41,462 nt of DNA from contig SXOO01000263.1 in NCBI GenBank assembly GCA_005776725.1, positions 1-41,462 on the forward strand, in the 5' to 3' direction. Under the pieces are notes generated by a model. It saw only the letters and a list, made by a program, of their open reading frames with translations. It was not told the DNA's origin and did not search any database. The stretch is from Pseudomonadota bacterium. GTDB lineage: Bacteria > Myxococcota_A > UBA9042 > GCA-2863065. Positions 31,602-38,265 of the stretch are shown here, piece by piece; positions within the stretch are counted from its first letter, which is position 1; every line of letters begins with the position of its first letter. Position numbers and translations under genes: made by a program.

Positions 31602-33749
31602 TCAGTTCGAGTTGAACCCGGGCACGAAGGCGGGGTTCAGGTAGCCGGGCGTAATACGCTTGGCGCCGGCGTCTTCGTACAGCTGGGTCTTACCGGTGCC
31701 GGCGACCCACGGGATCACGCCCACGTACCACATGTCGCGCTCGTTCAGCGCCACGTCCTTCACCTCGACGTCGAGCGTGCCGTAGATGTAGACCCGCACC
31801 GTCGCGATGGAGACGCCGAAGCCGTAGTCGTTCCAGTAGTGGACGCCGATGTGATAGGTCGAGGCCTCCTCCGGCACGTTGAGGTTGAGGTTCTCTGGGC
31901 CCCAGCCGTCGATGTCGTCCCGGTCGAGGCTGGGATCGTCGTCAGCCTCAGGGGAGAAGGCGCCCCAGTTCGGGTTGCCGTTGTACCAGAACGTGTCGAA
32001 GTCGGTGTCGAACCAGGGATCACCCACGGTGTCGCCGTCGATGTCCGGGTTCGGCGACAGCGGGCCCGTAGCGAACGGGTGCGCGAAGTGCAGGTCGAGG
32101 TCTGCGCCAGCGCCTTCGCCCTCGTCGTCCGTGAGCGGGTCTCCCGGTGTGGTCCACACGAGCTCCACGTGGATCGCCTCATCCGGGATCACGAGCACGT
32201 CGTAGGTGGCGAAGTCGCAGCCGTCCTCGCCGCTGCGCTTGTTGGCCTCGTCGCGGACCCCGAGCTGGAAGCGATAGAGCCCGGCGAGGTTGGCTGTGAA
32301 GATAGGCTTGTCGAACGTCTGATCCGGGATGAAGCCCTGGACGTTGCCCTCTGGAGCGAGGATCACGTCCCACTCCTGTTTCGTAACGGAGCCGTTCGGC
32401 GAGTAGCTCTGGGTGGAGTCGAGGTGCAGCGTAGTCTGAGGGACCACCTGCTCGCCCTCCTGGATGGTAATCACCGGCACGGGGCAGGTGCCCTCGAGCC
32501 CGATCCCCGTGATCTGGATCTCGACCGTGGAGTCGAAGCTGTCGTTGTCGACGAGCAGCGTACCCACGTCCGGGATCGGCTTGTTATCCGCGTCGAGCGG
32601 GTTCACCACATCGGGCACGTACTCGACGTCTACCGTGATGCACTCGTTGATCTCGAGCGCGATGGGGGCGTCCGGTTCGAAGCCCGTGGGGCCGAGGCCC
32701 GCCGGCGCGTAGCCCACGCTGTAGTCTGGGGCCGACGTGAGCGCGAGAGAGACGTTCTTGATCCTCAGCGTGGCCCCGCCGCAGCTGCACATCTTCACGG
32801 GGTAGGTGGCCTTCTGGCCGATGATCTTGCCGCCGAACTCGACGCGCCCAGGCGTGACCTCGATACAGGGGACGTTCTGGTTCGCCAGCAACACGGCGAC
32901 GTGCCCGTCGAGCCCGGCGAGGTCGTTGCAGTAGATCGTGAGCTCGCCTTCGGCGGGCGACTCAGTGGTGGGCGCGAAGGTGACCTTGAGCTCCTTGGTC
33001 TGGCTGGCGCCGACGCTGAAGGGCTCGGAGAGCGCGGTCTTCTCGAGCGAGACCTCGCTGACGGGGTAGGTGTCGTCGTCCACATGGAGCGTCAGGTCCG
33101 GATGGCCGCGGAACTTGAAGGCGTCGCACACGAGCACGTCCGTGCCCGTATTCTGGACCTTCACGATTCGCGTGGCGACGGTGCCTTTCTCTACGGTGCC
33201 GAAGTCGACCACCTCGGGGGTGAGCGAGCCCACCGCCGCGGGCGACTCCTCCTGAATGAGCACGGACGCGACCGGTGTGCGCTTGCTCCCGGTGGACACC
33301 GAGAGGATCGCGACCCGTGGGCTGAACGCCGTGTTGCGCAGGTACCGGACGGTGAGCTCCACCCGGGTGGTGCCCTCGACGGAGTCGATCGGCAACACCT
33401 CGAATGGCGTGCTGGGCGGCTCGACCAGCGAGAAGGCCGGGCCCTTGTCGTCCACAGCGCCTTCGGCGGCGTAGTCCAGCTGGATGGCGGTGATCTGCAG
33501 GGGGCCCTGGCCCACGTTCGTGATGGCGATCGTGACGTCGGCGGTGCTGCCCACCGCGACCTGTCCGGCAGACACAGGGACGGTGGCGGCGGGATCGAGG
33601 CGGAGCTCGCCTTCCCGCGACAGGTCCACGCCGCCGCCTTCGCCGTCTCCACAGCCCGGCAGGGCCGGGAGGGCGACGAGGGCGAGCAAGACGGACGCCC
33701 GCGTGGCGAGCAGCAGCGCGTGTTTGAACCGGTTCACATCGATGCCCAT
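31602..33749 (-). CDS. Large lipoprotein with choice-of-anchor/ASH-type beta domains and a PKD-like domain
   Basis: A 715-residue lipoprotein. ATG 33749 is fixed by AGGAGG nine nt upstream and a signal ending in LPGC. Residues about 45-450 contain two to three immunoglobulin-like units of the choice-of-anchor D / ASH type (DVTIAITNVGQGPLQITAIQ, TRIVKVQNTGTDVLVCDAF, TYPVKMCSCGGATLRIKNV). Residues about 455-560 look like a PKD-type domain (LDSTQSYSPNGSVTKQEWDV). The last 150 residues form a distinct acidic domain (GADLDLHFAHP, FDTDFDTFWYNG, DDDPSLDRDDIDGWGPENL) whose clustered aspartates suggest metal binding. This composite is common in Myxococcota surface proteins; no function is known to me. 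Confidence 0.85.
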   Translation of the reverse strand: MGIDVNRFKHALLLATRASVLLALVALPALPGCGDGEGGGVDLSREGELRLDPAATVPVSAGQVAVGSTADVTIAITNVGQGPLQITAIQLDYAAEGAVDDKGPAFSLVEPPSTPFEVLPIDSVEGTTRVELTVRYLRNTAFSPRVAILSVSTGSKRTPVASVLIQEESPAAVGSLTPEVVDFGTVEKGTVATRIVKVQNTGTDVLVCDAFKFRGHPDLTLHVDDDTYPVSEVSLEKTALSEPFSVGASQTKELKVTFAPTTESPAEGELTIYCNDLAGLDGHVAVLLANQNVPCIEVTPGRVEFGGKIIGQKATYPVKMCSCGGATLRIKNVSLALTSAPDYSVGYAPAGLGPTGFEPDAPIALEINECITVDVEYVPDVVNPLDADNKPIPDVGTLLVDNDSFDSTVEIQITGIGLEGTCPVPVITIQEGEQVVPQTTLHLDSTQSYSPNGSVTKQEWDVILAPEGNVQGFIPDQTFDKPIFTANLAGLYRFQLGVRDEANKRSGEDGCDFATYDVLVIPDEAIHVELVWTTPGDPLTDDEGEGAGADLDLHFAHPFATGPLSPNPDIDGDTVGDPWFDTDFDTFWYNGNPNWGAFSPEADDDPSLDRDDIDGWGPENLNLNVPEEASTYHIGVHYWNDYGFGVSIATVRVYIYGTLDVEVKDVALNERDMWYVGVIPWVAGTGKTQLYEDAGAKRITPGYLNPAFVPGFNSN

Positions 33750-33827
33750 CTCGAGCGTCCTCCTGGCACCCGCGCTCGCCTGCGAAGTGCTCGTTCCCGG
33801 CCGCTGGGGCGCGAAACCGGAGGGCGA

Positions 33828-33856
33828 ATGGTAGCAACCGGGGATCTGGAAGTCAC
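33828..33856 (-). promoter_or_regulatory. Promoter-like sequence for the lipoprotein at 31602
   Basis: Minus strand GTGACT (33856-33851), 17-nt spacer, TACCAT (33833-33828), about 80 nt before the ATG. It separates this gene from the obgE operon. Confidence 0.4.
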
Positions 33857-33889
33857 GTACGGCACAGGCGTGGCGCGCACCGGGCCGGG

Positions 33890-34909
33890 TCAGCGCTCCC
33901 ACTCGGGGCGCAGAGGCCGCCCCTCGAGCATCGCCGCGAGGCGGCCTCGCAGCTTGGGCACTCCGTCGCCTTCGTTGGCCGACAGGACGATGGCGTCGGT
34001 GACGCCCTCCTCCAGGAGGTCCGTGAGCGTGAGGTCGACCCACTCGGTGTCTACCAGGTCCGCCTTGTTGAGGCACACCACGGACGGCCGCTGCAGGAGC
34101 TCGGGCTCGTAGGCGCCGAGCTCGCCTCGCAGAATGATCAGCGCCTCTCGGGGGGACATCTCGCCGGCGAGATCGAGCAGGTACACGAGCACCCGGCATC
34201 GCTCGATGTGCCGAAGGAACTGGTGACCGAGGCCCGCCCCCTCGCTGGCGCCGCGGATGAGGCCAGGGACGTCCGCGAGCACGAAGCTGCGGTCGTCGTC
34301 GTAGCTCACGACGCCGAGGTTGGGCACCAGGGTGGTGAAGGGGTAGTCCGCCACCTTCGCGCGCGAGCGCGACATCTTCCGGATGAGCGTGGACTTCCCG
34401 GCGTTGGGGAAGCCGACGAGGCCCACGTCGGCGAGGAGCTTCAGCTCGAGCCGGATACGCCGCGAGTCGCCCTCTTCTCCCGGCTGCGCGAAGTCGGGTG
34501 CCTGCCGAGTGGACGTGGTGAAGAAGCTGTTGCCCTTCCCGCCTCGCCCACCCTTGGCCACGACCAGCGTCTGCCCGTCTGCGACCATGTCGCCGAGCAC
34601 CTCGTCGGTCTCGTCGTCATAGATGACCGTCCCGACGGGGACCTGCAGCTCGATGGTCTTGCCCCGGCGGCCCTGGCAGTCCGAGCCCATGCCGTGTTCG
34701 CCGTCTTCGGCGTCGTAGTTTCGGATGAAGTGGAGGTCGAGGAGCGTGGCGGCGCGCGTGGTCGCGAGAAGGACGACGCTGCCGCCGTCTCCGCCATCAC
34801 CGCCGTTGGGTCCCCCGAGGGGGACATAGCTCTCACGGCGGAACGAGATACACCCGCGCCCGCCGTGGCCACCCTTTACGGTGATCACGGTCTCGTCGAT
34901 GAAGCGCAT
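33890..34909 (-). CDS. obgE: GTPase ObgE/CgtA
   Basis: Essential ribosome-associated GTPase acting in late 50S assembly and stress control. The 339-residue protein has the glycine-rich Obg fold at residues 1-158 (KGGHGGRGCISFRRE, GGPNGGDGGDGG, VVAKGGRGGKGN), then the G domain with G1 GFPNAGKS (about residue 167), the switch region YPFTTLVPNLG, G3 DVPGLIRGA, G4 NKADLVD and G5 LSANEGDG. There is no C-terminal OCT extension. It follows rpmA after 39 bp in the standard rplU-rpmA-obgE order. Confidence 0.97.
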   Translation of the reverse strand: MRFIDETVITVKGGHGGRGCISFRRESYVPLGGPNGGDGGDGGSVVLLATTRAATLLDLHFIRNYDAEDGEHGMGSDCQGRRGKTIELQVPVGTVIYDDETDEVLGDMVADGQTLVVAKGGRGGKGNSFFTTSTRQAPDFAQPGEEGDSRRIRLELKLLADVGLVGFPNAGKSTLIRKMSRSRAKVADYPFTTLVPNLGVVSYDDDRSFVLADVPGLIRGASEGAGLGHQFLRHIERCRVLVYLLDLAGEMSPREALIILRGELGAYEPELLQRPSVVCLNKADLVDTEWVDLTLTDLLEEGVTDAIVLSANEGDGVPKLRGRLAAMLEGRPLRPEWER

Positions 34910-34948
34910 GGTGGGGCTCTCGGTAGGCGCCGGAGGGCGCCAGGGACA

Positions 34949-35209
34949 TCAACCCGCGGCGGGGATGACGTCGACCTGCTTGCGGTCGTTCTTGATCGTG
35001 CGGAACGACACGGTGCCATCAACCAGCGCGAACAGCGTGTGATCTCGGCCGAGACCCACGTTGAGGCCCGGCTTGGTCGCCGTGCCGCGCTGGCGGATGA
35101 TGATGGTCCCGGCGACGACAGCCTGCCCGCCGAACTTCTTCACGCCGAGGCGCTGGGCGTTCGAATCGCGTCCGTTGCGCGAGGAGCCTTGTCCCTTCTT
35201 GTGTGCCAT
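34949..35209 (-). CDS. rpmA: 50S ribosomal protein L27
   Basis: An 86-residue L27, a 50S protein whose N-terminal tail reaches the peptidyl-transferase centre. The N terminus MAHKKGQGSSRNGRDS, the stretch AQRLGVKKFGGQ and IIIRQRGTATKPGLNVG are fully typical. The protein begins directly with the conserved MAHKKG form, without the Firmicutes-type cleaved leader. It lies 11 bp after rplU in the same operon. Confidence 0.98.
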   Translation of the reverse strand: MAHKKGQGSSRNGRDSNAQRLGVKKFGGQAVVAGTIIIRQRGTATKPGLNVGLGRDHTLFALVDGTVSFRTIKNDRKQVDVIPAAG

Positions 35210-35220
35210 GGCGCTTCCCC

Positions 35221-35532
35221 TTAGCCCGCGATCGCCGTGATCTCGACGGCGGTGAAGTATTGACGGTGGCCGACCTTGCGGGCGTGGTTCTTGCGGCGCT
35301 TGTACGTGAACGCCACGACCTTCTTCGCCCGGCCGTGCTCGACGACCTTCGCGGTGACCGCCGCTCCCGCGACGATCGGCGCGCCGACCTTGAGGCCTGC
35401 ATCGCTGCTGACCATGAGGACGTCGCTGAAGGTGATCACGGAGCCGACGTCGGCTTCGAGCTTCTCGAGCCGGACGGTCTCGCCCGGGGTGACGCGGTGC
35501 TGCTTGCCGCCGCTCCTGATGACTGCGTACAT
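35221..35532 (-). CDS. rplU: 50S ribosomal protein L21
   Basis: A 103-residue L21. ATG 35532 begins MYAVIRSGGKQHRVTPGE, the universal N terminus; FTYKRRKNHARKVGHRQ near residue 80 is the rRNA-binding signature. The frame remains open upstream to 35613, but that part is not L21-like. GAGG sits in the loop of a small hairpin directly before the ATG. First gene of rplU-rpmA-obgE. Confidence 0.98.
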   Translation of the reverse strand: MYAVIRSGGKQHRVTPGETVRLEKLEADVGSVITFSDVLMVSSDAGLKVGAPIVAGAAVTAKVVEHGRAKKVVAFTYKRRKNHARKVGHRQYFTAVEITAIAG

Positions 35533-35534
35533 GC

Positions 35535-35644
35535 CGAGATCCTCATCTCGAGGCGCGTGCTGCCGGCCTCGCTCGGGTGTGGGGGGGGCCCCCACGGGGT
35601 CGTCCCCGCGCAACGGCAGCTAAGGCGCACGCGCTGCGGGGACG
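35535..35644 (-). promoter_or_regulatory. Structured rplU leader with three hairpins
   Basis: Between the predicted promoter and rplU the leader can form three hairpins: a perfect 9-bp stem CGTCCCCGC / GCGGGGACG (35601-35609 with 35636-35644) around a 26-nt loop; GTGGGGG-CCC-CCCCCAC-type 7-bp stem (35579-35595); and CGAGAT-GAGG-ATCTCG (35535-35550), whose loop is the Shine-Dalgarno GAGG two bases before the ATG. L21 operons of other phyla have autoregulatory leaders, so this may be a ribosomal-protein leader. Folding energy was not computed. Confidence 0.45.
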
Positions 35645-35647
35645 CCG

Positions 35648-35675
35648 TTTTTACCGGGCGCCCCCTCGAAGTCAA
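35648..35675 (-). promoter_or_regulatory. Promoter for rplU-rpmA-obgE
   Basis: Minus strand TTGACT (35675-35670), 16-nt spacer, TAAAAA (35653-35648). Transcription would begin near 35641, about 110 nt before rplU. Confidence 0.55.
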
Positions 35676-35715
35676 GGCCATTCTGTTCTGCCGGCTGCGC
35701 CACCCGGGCTTCAGC

Positions 35716-36264
35716 TCAGAGGGAGTCGAGCACCCCGAGGATGTCCCGGATGGCTGGGCGGTCGGTCACGCGCTCTCCGACCTTGGACCAGACGATCCGG
35801 CCTTTCGCGTCGAGGATGAACGTGGAGGGGATGGCGATCTCGCTGCCGTCCATCTGAACGCCCCACGCGGCAGCCGTTCGCGCCTCCGGGTCCTGCAGGA
35901 GCGGGAACCACAGGGGCGACACCCCGGCCTCACGCTCGAGCCCCGCCGCAAGGGTGATGGAGTCCTCGGCCTTATCCGACGAGATGGCCACGACGCGGGT
36001 CTTGCGTCGCTCGAAGGCGTCATGTTGGTGGGCCAGCTCGCCGAGCTGGAGGCGACAGAACAGTCACCAATGGCCCCGGTAGAAGACGACGACCATTGGC
36101 CCGTCGAGCCGGGAGCTGTCGACCGCGACGGGCCGTCCGCACGAGTCGTTGAGCGTGAACGCTGGGGCCTGACCGGCAGGGACCACAGCCCCCTCGACGC
36201 GCGGCACGCAGCCTCCGAAGACGCAAAGGCACATGGCGAGCAGGAGCTGCGAGGCGGGGTGCAT
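35716..36264 (-). CDS. Probable selenoprotein: peroxiredoxin-like lipoprotein with in-frame TGA at the catalytic position
   Basis: Read from ATG 36264 with the TGA at 36066-36064 as selenocysteine, this is a 182-residue AhpC/TSA-type peroxiredoxin-like protein. Residues 1-19 are a lipoprotein signal ending in VFGGC. The thioredoxin fold starts with GQAPAFTLNDSCGRPV. The active site reads VVVFYRGHW-U67-LFC70, where relatives have FYRGxWCPxC, then RLQLGELAHQHDAFERR, VVAISSD, a cis-proline region IPSTFILDAKGRIVW and a C-terminal helix. Both parts lie in the same frame without indel, and homology runs straight through the TGA. A hairpin suited to be a bacterial SECIS follows 14 nt later. The protein probably reduces peroxides in the periplasm. 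A nonsense-mutated pseudogene is the alternative; selA, selB, selC and selD are not in the window. Confidence 0.82.
36033..36049 (-). promoter_or_regulatory. Candidate bacterial SECIS hairpin
   Basis: Starting 14 nt after the in-frame TGA, CCAGCTC-GGC-GAGCTGG forms a perfect 7-bp stem with a three-base loop whose first two bases are G. Bacterial SECIS elements need a short stem-loop about 16-37 nt (TGA to loop) downstream with G at the loop start; the loop here is 22-24 nt after the TGA. It resembles the minimal 17-nt fdhF element in size and place. Confidence 0.65.
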
Positions 36265-36433
36265 GCCGGCACAGCGTAACACTGGTGGACTTCGCAGGGA
36301 GCTTGAATCGGGGGAGGGCAGCGAGGAGCGGGGCGGCAGATGGGGGGCGCTCTCCGTCCCCTCGCTGTGTGGAGTTTCTCTACAGGCTGTGAGTCGCCGT
36401 GAGGTGTTTTTACCTGAAACAGACGCGAGCACG

Positions 36434-37984
36434 TCAATCGGCAGAGTAATCAATGGTGAATAGTGTCTTCGTTTCCAGAGACAGCACCGTGTGGCGGCCG
36501 GCCTGCCGATCGGTCACCACGACCCGCTCCCCGCCCCCAGAGATCGCGTCGCCCGAGGCCCCCTCGACGCGGGTGATCCCTGCGGCCGTCATGCGGTGTA
36601 GTTGGCCTTCTGAGGCCACGTAGAGGGCGCCGTCGTTGCCGGGAGCGCGCCGCGTGAGCGAGATCGCCGCGCCGTTCACAGGCGCCAGCGTCCCCAACGC
36701 GTCGTCGCGGACGGCCACGAAGGGCACGCCGCCGCGCTGCCCCTGCACGTAGAAGCTGCCGTCGGGCCCGAAGGCGAAGGCCGGGCGGACGTCGCCAGCG
36801 TCGAACAGGTCGAAGGTGTAGTCGTCTGCTCGCGCCACCACCACGCCGAAGGGCTCCGTGGCGAAGAGGTTCCACTCGACCATCAGCGTCTCCGCCACCG
36901 TGAAGCCCGCGGCCTCGAGGCCGTCCGGGGAGAACACCGCTGGCCCGAAGCCCGGGACGTTCGCGAGGTGGGTAACTGTCTCGAGGTCCACGAACGAGAT
37001 GGGGTCGCCCTGGGGCGGGACGTCGTCCCACGTGTCCCAGGTCTCGACCACCTCGGGCTCAGCGATCACCACCTCGTGCAGCGCGCAGGTCCGCGGCGCC
37101 AGCACCGCGAGCCGTCCGTCCGGGTGGATCTGGAGGTCGTCCGCGCAGTTCGGGAAGGTGACGTCGCCCAGGTACTGAAGACCCGCGCGGTCGAAGACCT
37201 GGAGCACCGCCTCGGGGAAGCCGAACGCGTCGTGATGACCCATCGTGACCACCACGCGTGTCTGCGTGATGTCCACGTCTCGAACCGCGTACGCGGTGAG
37301 ATAGGTCTCGACGGCCGCGCTCACGAGGTCGACGATCGCCAGACGGCGCAGCGGCAGCGCCGTGGGATCGAGATCGGCAGCCACGAGCTCCGCGGGGGTG
37401 GTGGGCACCACCGCGAGCGCCGCGGTCTTGCCGTCCGCCGCGGCCACACTCCCCGTGTACACAGCCGGGGTCTCGGCGACGAGGGTGTGCCCCTCCTCGG
37501 TGACTCGGAAGAGGCGCTGACCGGACGCGTCCAGAACGAGCACTGCGCCGGGTTCGCCAGCTGCCACTCCCCGGGGGGCGCAGAGCGCCTCGAAGGCGTG
37601 GACCTCCGCGGTCGCCGCATTGGCGAGCGTGAGGCAGCCGTCCTGCGGCCGTAGCGCGGCGATGACGTCGCCGCTGGTGATCACGACGTCGATCGCGGGC
37701 GCCACCGGCAAGACGGGATCCGAAGGCTGCTCCGGATCCGTAGGCGCCCAGCCGGGCGGGCCCCCAGGCGCTTCGGGCTCTACAGGCTCTCCCGTCACGG
37801 GATCCGTGGGCGAACCGGGCTGGCCCGGCGCGTCCGGATCACGCGGCGCACCCGGCTCCGAGCGCTGGCCGGGCTCCTGTGGGGCCGGGTTCGTCGGGGT
37901 CCCGTTCGACAGGCCGGGGGTCGACCGCGGGAGCTCGAGGGTGCAGGCCAGGGAGAGGGAGAGGGGCAGCAGCAGTCGTCGCAT
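36434..37984 (-). CDS. Lipoprotein with proline-rich linker and beta-propeller-like domain
   Basis: A 516-residue lipoprotein. ATG 37984 has GGAGG ten nt upstream and gives a signal ending in SLAC. Residues about 22-95 are a Pro/Gly/Asp/Glu-rich disordered linker. The remaining 420 residues alternate strands in a pattern of WD/NHL/YncE-like propellers (GAVLVLDASGQRLFRV, LQIHPDGRLAVLAPRTC, AFAFGPDGSFYVQGQRGG, GNDGALYVASEGQLHRM), with few cysteines and no enzyme motif. It is divergent from the VWFA lipoprotein gene, 281 bp away, and in the same direction as the peroxiredoxin-like gene, 169 bp upstream of it. Confidence 0.82.
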   Translation of the reverse strand: MRRLLLPLSLSLACTLELPRSTPGLSNGTPTNPAPQEPGQRSEPGAPRDPDAPGQPGSPTDPVTGEPVEPEAPGGPPGWAPTDPEQPSDPVLPVAPAIDVVITSGDVIAALRPQDGCLTLANAATAEVHAFEALCAPRGVAAGEPGAVLVLDASGQRLFRVTEEGHTLVAETPAVYTGSVAAADGKTAALAVVPTTPAELVAADLDPTALPLRRLAIVDLVSAAVETYLTAYAVRDVDITQTRVVVTMGHHDAFGFPEAVLQVFDRAGLQYLGDVTFPNCADDLQIHPDGRLAVLAPRTCALHEVVIAEPEVVETWDTWDDVPPQGDPISFVDLETVTHLANVPGFGPAVFSPDGLEAAGFTVAETLMVEWNLFATEPFGVVVARADDYTFDLFDAGDVRPAFAFGPDGSFYVQGQRGGVPFVAVRDDALGTLAPVNGAAISLTRRAPGNDGALYVASEGQLHRMTAAGITRVEGASGDAISGGGERVVVTDRQAGRHTVLSLETKTLFTIDYSAD

Positions 37985-38011
37985 GGTCGTGAGCCTCCGG
38001 GTTGATGAGGC

Positions 38012-38056
38012 GCACCCATGCAATGGGCGTGCCGTGGTGTTTGGCACGACGGGTGC
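38012..38056. repeat. Imperfect inverted repeat in the divergent lipoprotein intergenic region
   Basis: GCACCC (38012-38017) pairs with GGGTGC (38051-38056), and CGTGCC (38028-38033) pairs with GGCACG (38043-38048), around a 9-nt loop; CCCAT-GCA-ATGGG nests in the left arm. It lies 28 bp upstream of the minus-strand lipoprotein start and may be an operator or leader hairpin. The rest of the 281-bp region (37985-38265) shows no clear promoter or small gene. Confidence 0.4.
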
Positions 38057-38265
38057 ATGTGAGTTCAGCCGCGACCGTTCAGGCGGTCGCTCCCCAGCGA
38101 TCATTGCGGTCGGGCGTCGAGCCCGGGCATGCGGATGGCGGGGCGCTTCGGGGGCATCGACCGCGGACGGCTTCAGCCGGCCGGGTGCCTGGCGGGGCTC
38201 ACAGCACGGAACGTGACCGGTAAACGCGCAGCTCCGAGAGCGCGGCGCCGGCGGGAGGAAGACAC

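Noticed and set aside
31839..34112. 757-codon plus-strand open frame opposite the large lipoprotein
   Set aside because: Shadow composition (Val/Glu/Arg/His), no recognisable domain, and the minus strand holds a protein with signal peptide, ribosome site and known domains.
35766..36437. 223-codon minus-strand frame spanning the TGA of the peroxiredoxin gene
   Set aside because: It is Arg/Ser/Pro-rich without domains. The peroxiredoxin sequence lies in the other frame on both sides of the TGA, so no frameshift is needed to explain it.
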